This document shows positions 60,402-64,000 of a stretch of DNA of 64,000 bases, piece after piece. The DNA lies in assembly GCA_964036295.1 (NCBI GenBank), contig OZ038465.1, positions 8,125,167 to 8,189,166 of the forward strand, in the 5' to 3' direction. The notes below the pieces were generated by a model that was given only the letters and a program-made list of their open reading frames with translations, was not told where the DNA came from and did not search any database. Numbering within the stretch: the stretch's first letter is position 1; each line of letters begins with the position of its first letter. The DNA is from Plumapathes pennacea (lineage: Eukaryota; Cnidaria; Anthozoa; Antipatharia; Myriopathidae). The translations under genes and the position numbers were made by a program.

Positions 60402-62724
60402 GGCGTGACCATCACTGTGAGGACAAATGGTTAGGGTTTGGTTTATGTTTGGGAAGCGTCATGGGGAGATAAAACAAAAGATAACAATGGCGAATAAGGC
60501 TGTCTGTCTGGGTTTGTCTGAATTTCATATTTACTTGTTTGCTGTTTGCCTTTACATGTCTCGTCCTTTTTATCTTTGTTTTCACACAGGAACTTTCTGA
60601 ACAACTGGAAGATGAAGAAGAAGCCAGTGCAGAATTGTCAGAAAACAGAAAGAAGATGGACGTTGAAATGCAGGACTTGAAGGCAGACATCGACGACCTG
60701 GAGGCCTCTCTGAAAAAGGTTCACTTCTTTTTTGTTTCTCTGTTAAGTTTTTCCAGCGGTTTCTTGTTCCAGCGATTTCTATATTATAATTAGTAGTCTC
60801 GGATTCTTTGTTCCTCTGAATCCCGATATCAAAATACAAATTCTCCCAACCAATCAAGAAGAAACTATATGACTAATGTGGCGAGAATTGGTAGTTCATT
60901 GATAGCTGACTGTCACTTGTTTGTTAAATCCCTCGCTGTGCGAGGGAACTATTCCTGACACAAGTGAAGATAGAATAGATAAAAATTAATATGAAGCGCC
61001 TAATCTACAGTGCAAGAGAACAAAACTATTTAGAGACCAAGGGACTGCTATATGTGTTAGTAATATCGTTCATTCGTTCGTTTGTTTTGTTTGTTTGTTT
61101 TTCTTAGACTGAACAAGATCTCAGCAGCCGAGACAAAACCATCGATGGTTTGAACGACGAACTGGCTCACCAGGACGAAGAGATTGCCAAAGTTACTAAA
61201 GAGAAGAAGAAGATGGAGGAAGCCAACCAGGAACTCCAAGATCAGCTGCAAGAGGAAGAAGACAAAGTTAACCACCTGAAGAAAGTCAAGGACAAGCTCG
61301 AGAAAGAACTCGATGATGTATGTCCTGCTGCATATTTTACTTATAGCCCTTTCACTCCCAAGTTCAAAGTGCAGATTCTCTTAACAATTCAAGATGAAAC
61401 TGTATAAATGACATAGTGAGAATTGATAATTCAATCAGCTTTCATCTGAGCAAGATATCAAAAGCAAAGTTCTCCTTACTGTATGATAGAACTCTGCTGA
61501 GAGACTGAAGGAGAAAATTGAAGTTGATCACTCTCAGGAGTGAAAGGGGTAGAACGGTTTTGGATGACTGTACAGAACCGATCTTGAACTCGGTTATCTC
61601 GAAGTGCCCTGCTGTCTTGAACAGGATCCGATTTCCCTTGGAAATGAACTTGATAGAAATTTCCCTACCCCCGCTATCTGCTGTAAGAAGCACGGATCCC
61701 ATGGTTCTTCGATTGTAGTAATTTGTGTGTCGCCATTCTCTCTTGAGCTCTTTGTAATGTTTGTGCGTCCTTTTCAGACCGCTGACCACTGGGAGCGAGA
61801 GAAGAAGGCTCGTGCGGATGTGGAGAAAGTCAAGCGCAAGTTGGAGGGCGATCTGAAGGTCCGTGCATGTAGCTCACAATCTTTTTTTCACTGAACTACT
61901 GTTCGCTTGGTGGGGAAATGTTACAAGTCTTGGCCAACTTCACCCAAATGAACTGTTTGCAAAAGTTTTGATTCGCTTATTTGACGCAAGTTTGAACGTT
62001 GGCTCAAGTCCCCAGTCGTCGGTGTTTCTACGTCCGCGGTCCTTCCCAGCCGAACCACGGACGGCTAGTCTAAAAGTCGAAATGGTTGACTAGTTTGAAC
62101 GTTGTAGAGCTGATGAGCTTTCATCTCTCTTCAGATGACGCAAGACAGCCTGGAAGAGGTGAAGATCGAAAAGCAGCACGCAGAGGACGAGATTCGCAAG
62201 TATGTACATCCATCATTGAATCACAAATTCTCCCAACCGTTCAAGAAGGAAATGTATTGGTGATGTTGTGAGAATTGATAGTTCTGAGCGTGATATCAAA
62301 ACCCAAATTCTCCACACTGTATGATGTCTCTGGTGTAAGTACTGAAAGAGAAAATTAAAGTTGATTACTTAGGAGCCGAAGGGTAGTAAAGGAGTATGCA
62401 TTTCATGTATGTACATCCAGTTTAAGAAGCGTGTCGGCAATACGAACTTTCTATCAGAACCATTATCTTACATCATCTCACCATCAGAAGAGCCGACGGT
62501 TAACTGGCGTTGTTATTGATGGGTTCGGCCACCGCTTGTTTATTCAGTTACCATGGGCGTGGCTTGCACGTTTTTTTTTTCAGGGGAGGGCAGGCTTGAC
62601 AGACATTTTTCTGATGGAGGCGTTCTCTTGCAGGCGCGAAGGCGAAATGTCTGAGCTGAACTTGAAGATTGAGGACCAATCCAATTTGATTGAAAGTCTC
62701 AGGAAGAAGATTCGCGACTTGGAG
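46527..62724 (+). CDS. Striated-type muscle myosin II heavy chain (5' 27 coding exons; open at the right edge)
   Basis: Exons in phase: 46527-46715, 46889-47032, 49449-49633, 50342-50453, 51029-51118, 51253-51316, 51676-51774, 52234-52340, 52438-52576, 52879-52997, 53799-53891, 54238-54294, 54865-55035, 55578-55887, 56314-56366, 56724-56929, 57332-57452, 57803-57939, 58418-58499, 58898-58957, 59363-59476, 59878-59958, 60590-60718, 61108-61317, 61778-61858, 62135-62199, 62634-62724. They give 1103 codons of an expected ~1930, with no stop, so the C-terminal rod lies outside. The protein is an actin-based ATPase motor that pairs through its rod and binds two light chains at the neck. The text fits striated/muscle-type chains better than non-muscle type ([55 protein letters not shown]). 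In known cnidarians this type serves muscle; expression here is not shown. Confidence 0.93.
47033..49448. other. Myosin intron 2 (2.4 kb)
   Basis: No exon is supported inside. AT-rich. Near 49145-49235 a diffuse repeat of ACCCTATTTCAGACC-like words occurs. Its length and position early in the gene make it a possible place for regulatory DNA, but I recognise no specific element. Confidence 0.5.
50611..50860. mobile_element. GGGCCC-end MITE (family B)
   Basis: Starts GGGCCCGGTTTTTCAAAGCA, contains TGATTAGGCTAATCCTGGAT near the left, TTAATCCTGGATTAGCTTAA near the right, and ends TTTCGAAAAACTGGGCCC. It is 250 bp in myosin intron 4. A very diverged fourth copy may lie at about 55318-55515. Confidence 0.85.
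51329..51531. mobile_element. TTAA-type MITE (family A), best copy
   Basis: 203-bp element flanked by TTAA on both sides (51325-51328, 51532-51535). The left end is CCCTTTCACTCCCGAG and the right end CTTGGGAGTGAAAGGG, inverted repeats with one mismatch. It sits only 12 nt downstream of the exon 6/intron 6 junction of myosin and leaves the GTGGGT donor intact. Confidence 0.9.
51928..52113. mobile_element. 186-bp palindromic element in myosin intron 7
   Basis: Left arm AGAAATATATAATG ... TGTAATATAGCCTCATCTAA is mirrored by TTAGATGAGGCTATATTACA ... CATTATATATTTCT. The inner part pairs across GGAAACCACGAGGC / GCCTCGTGGTTTCC around 52020. The arms span nearly the whole element with minor mismatches, so it can form a long hairpin. 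The class is not identified. Confidence 0.8.
52659..52862. mobile_element. TTAA-type MITE copy (family A), right end decayed
   Basis: Preceded by TTAAG; begins CCCTTTCACTCCCATGCTGA, contains CAAAATACAGATTCTCTTAA, AGAGCAAGTTATCAAAAGCC and AAAGGAGAAAATTGGACTTG. The final inverted end is lost. In myosin intron 9. Confidence 0.75.
53422..53630. mobile_element. MITE with GGCAAAACAAGGACACATTG ends
   Basis: GGGCAAAACAAGGACACATTGTGG (in two pieces) at the left is mirrored by CCACAATGTGTCCTCGTTTT then GCC at the right; about 23-bp inverted ends with one mismatch. The interior repeats the word GCAACATT in both orientations. Lies in myosin intron 10. Confidence 0.75.
57039..57306. mobile_element. Inverted-end element with CTAGTCCGCTAGT-like core
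   Basis: ATCAGGGTTCGAAGTTAGCG at the left is mirrored by CTAAGTTCTATCCCTGAT at the right. The words CTAGTAAAAATGACC, CTAGTAAAATTGACC and ACTAGTAAAATTTGGG recur inside. In myosin intron 16; class unknown. Confidence 0.6.
57484..57670. repeat. Pogo/Tigger-like repeat fragment
   Basis: CAGTAGAACCCCTCTATCTT then GAACC starts a stretch with TATCTCGA/TCTTGAAC words; TTTCCCTTGGAAATGAACTTGAT-like text is shared with 61560-61680, which contains CTTGGAAATGAACTTGATAG. Both are non-coding intron repeats. The class is judged only from the CAGT-GAACCCC-type terminus. Confidence 0.5.
60355..60397. repeat. (TG)n microsatellite
   Basis: Uninterrupted TG/GT dinucleotide run in myosin intron 22. A second CG/TG-rich tract (GCGCGCGTG-type) lies earlier in the same intron at about 59965-60022. 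Confidence 0.95.
60817..60920. mobile_element. TTAA-type MITE fragment (family A)
   Basis: Contains ATCAAAATACAAATTCTCCC, AACCAATCAAGAAGAAACTA and GCGAGAATTGGTAGTTCATT, matching the left half of 51329-51531, then similarity is lost. In myosin intron 23. Confidence 0.65.
61347..61548. mobile_element. TTAA-type MITE copy (family A)
   Basis: Begins CCCTTTCACTCCCAAGTTCA and ends ATCACTCTCAGGAGTGAAAG then GG. The interior matches 51329-51531 closely (TTTCATCTGAGCAAGATATC). The flanks read ATAG and GTAG rather than TTAA. It starts 30 nt after the exon 24 end of myosin. Confidence 0.8.
62216..62389. mobile_element. TTAA-type MITE copy (family A), both ends decayed
   Basis: Contains AATCACAAATTCTCCCAACC, GGTGATGTTGTGAGAATTGA, AAATTCTCCACACTGTATGA and GAAAGAGAAAATTAAAGTTG. 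It starts about 17 nt after the exon 26 donor of myosin. Confidence 0.7.
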
Positions 62725-64000
62725 GTGAGTTTCAGTGAGCATGAAATGCTTTACTGATTTGATTGATACGGCTGTTCAACAGTTGTGTTGATAGTGAAAG
62801 TGACCCTCGCAGTTTTGAAGCAACTTCAAAGCAGTTGCAAGGATAGCCCGGGGAAATAATGTCTTCCTGTTCGACAGTGTTTGTGCTGAAAGCATTTACT
62901 ATTTAGATGAAAGAAAAGAATGTTGTTTGTCTTGATTGGTGTATCCGGAATTGGAACACAGTTAGCAACTAACCGCCACTTTGTATAGTTAACAATTGCA
63001 GGCATTTCCTGAATCGAAGGTGTATTTTTGGACGGAAATGCCGTCTGTTTTCTACTCGATAAATAGTTTAAGGAAAAATTCTCTATGCTGATTTAGAACT
63101 TCACTCCACAAATCCACCGCTGATCCGACTCTTTCAGCGAATTTTCAGGAAAGGAATGGCAACATTTCAAATAGTTATTTTTGACAACAGTGAATCTATT
63201 TGTTGATTGAATTTTATTGTTAAAAGTGCGAGGTTCTTACAAACGTGTTGGGTTGGCCAGTTGTTTGTTTTGTGAAATGACACCACGTTTTTTGAGGGTG
63301 TGTTACAATTTTAATGGATTGTTAAACAAGCATTTCCGATAGGATTGCGACAAGAGATGCTCATCTGCTCAACGGTTCGACCCGATACCTTCTGGCTTCG
63401 CCTTTAATTTTCTTTTTTAAACCTCTACTGCTAAGTGCAATTTTATTTAAATTTAATTTAAGTGAAAAATGACTATAGGCGATGACGCCGATATTTACGT
63501 CATCCTGATGGAATCGAAGCGGCGTCTTTCTTCAGTGATTTAAGTTACCTCCTACTGAATCACGTTCAACCAAGGTGACGATTAACGATTGACCTGCAGT
63601 CCATGAGAGATTGCACGCGTTGTCTCTGTCGAATTTCTATTCTTTTGTTGGAAAGAATTCGATTGTTTGCACAATAAGGCCAACAAGAATTAACTCATTC
63701 CCAGGCAGTCGAGCTCTCTCTCTTGTCTCGTCCAACACCGCTAACGAAGATGTAGGCTGCACGAACGGCTGCGGGAATCGGAGGGATGTGGGCTCTGAGA
63801 AAAAACAACCGATTCAAGGCGCCATTGGTGCAATTACTTACAGTATGTAGCAGCTTTTACAAAGACATCTGCAAAGTCAGTGAAGCGTGCGGTTTTTGTA
63901 AAGAAGCGCGAAGGGCCCGCGCTAATCCACTCTGAAATGGTGTAAAATTTTTCCGCCGATTAACACTTTCCTGAAACGTGACACTCTGAAATGCGCTTTC
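62725..64000. other. Myosin intron 27 (to the window edge)
   Basis: Begins with a GTGAGT donor. I find no coiled-coil exon with splice signals to the end of the window, so the rest of the rod must lie to the right. No repeat of the families above is recognised here. Confidence 0.6.

Larger units (their letters stand above)
57803..62724 (+). other. Myosin neck and first part of the coiled-coil rod (exons 18-27)
   Basis: Two light-chain sites: a diverged IQ1 ([17 protein letters not shown]) and IQ2 ([20 protein letters not shown]). The invariant head-rod proline region is KVKPLLN (exon 20). From about residue 835 the sequence is a heptad-rich, charged coiled coil without proline, for example [20 protein letters not shown], through the end of exon 27 (residue 1103). 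Exons 20-25 are phase 0 and in-frame (60, 114, 81, 129, 210, 81 nt), so each could be skipped without frameshift, but no alternative copies are visible. Confidence 0.9.

Overview
The window is animal nuclear DNA: AT-rich, with short exons bounded by GT/AG introns, microsatellites and many small inverted-repeat transposons. The gene content (a Sidekick-type cell-adhesion gene, two tandem nicotinic-type receptor genes, a striated-type myosin heavy chain) and the repeat style suggest an anthozoan cnidarian, probably a stony coral. The species is an inference; it was not tested by a search.

Layout. (1) 21-15036, minus strand: 5' two thirds of a Sidekick-like gene, running off the left edge. Nineteen coding exons join in phase and encode a signal peptide, six Ig domains and seven FN3 domains. 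A tRNA-Arg(UCU) lies on the plus strand in one of its introns. (2) 15037-26039: about 11 kb with no recognisable gene but several repeats. (3) 26040-30940, plus: complete seven-exon nicotinic acetylcholine receptor alpha-type subunit (503 aa). (4) 35357-40492, plus: a second, paralogous subunit (519 aa) in five exons, lacking the two 3'-most introns of its neighbour. (5) 40493-46526: intergenic, with a LINE fragment and several inverted-repeat elements. (6) 46527-62724, plus: first 27 coding exons (1103 codons) of a striated-type muscle myosin heavy chain, open at the right edge; no further exon is recognisable to 64000.

The four protein genes fit neuromuscular tissue (adhesion, transmitter-gated channels, contractile motor), but they are transcribed separately and nothing in the sequence shows co-regulation.

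Most of what is unusual is in the mobile DNA: a TTAA-flanked MITE family with about a dozen copies, several lying just downstream of splice donors; a family with CAACCTCGTTCCC termini whose 9-bp target duplications can be read at three loci (one copy forms a perfect 56-bp palindrome); a family with GGGCCC termini; and single copies of other hairpin elements. In the genes, the Sidekick FN3 exons show a four-domain periodicity of intron positions, and the two receptor genes differ by clean absence of two introns.
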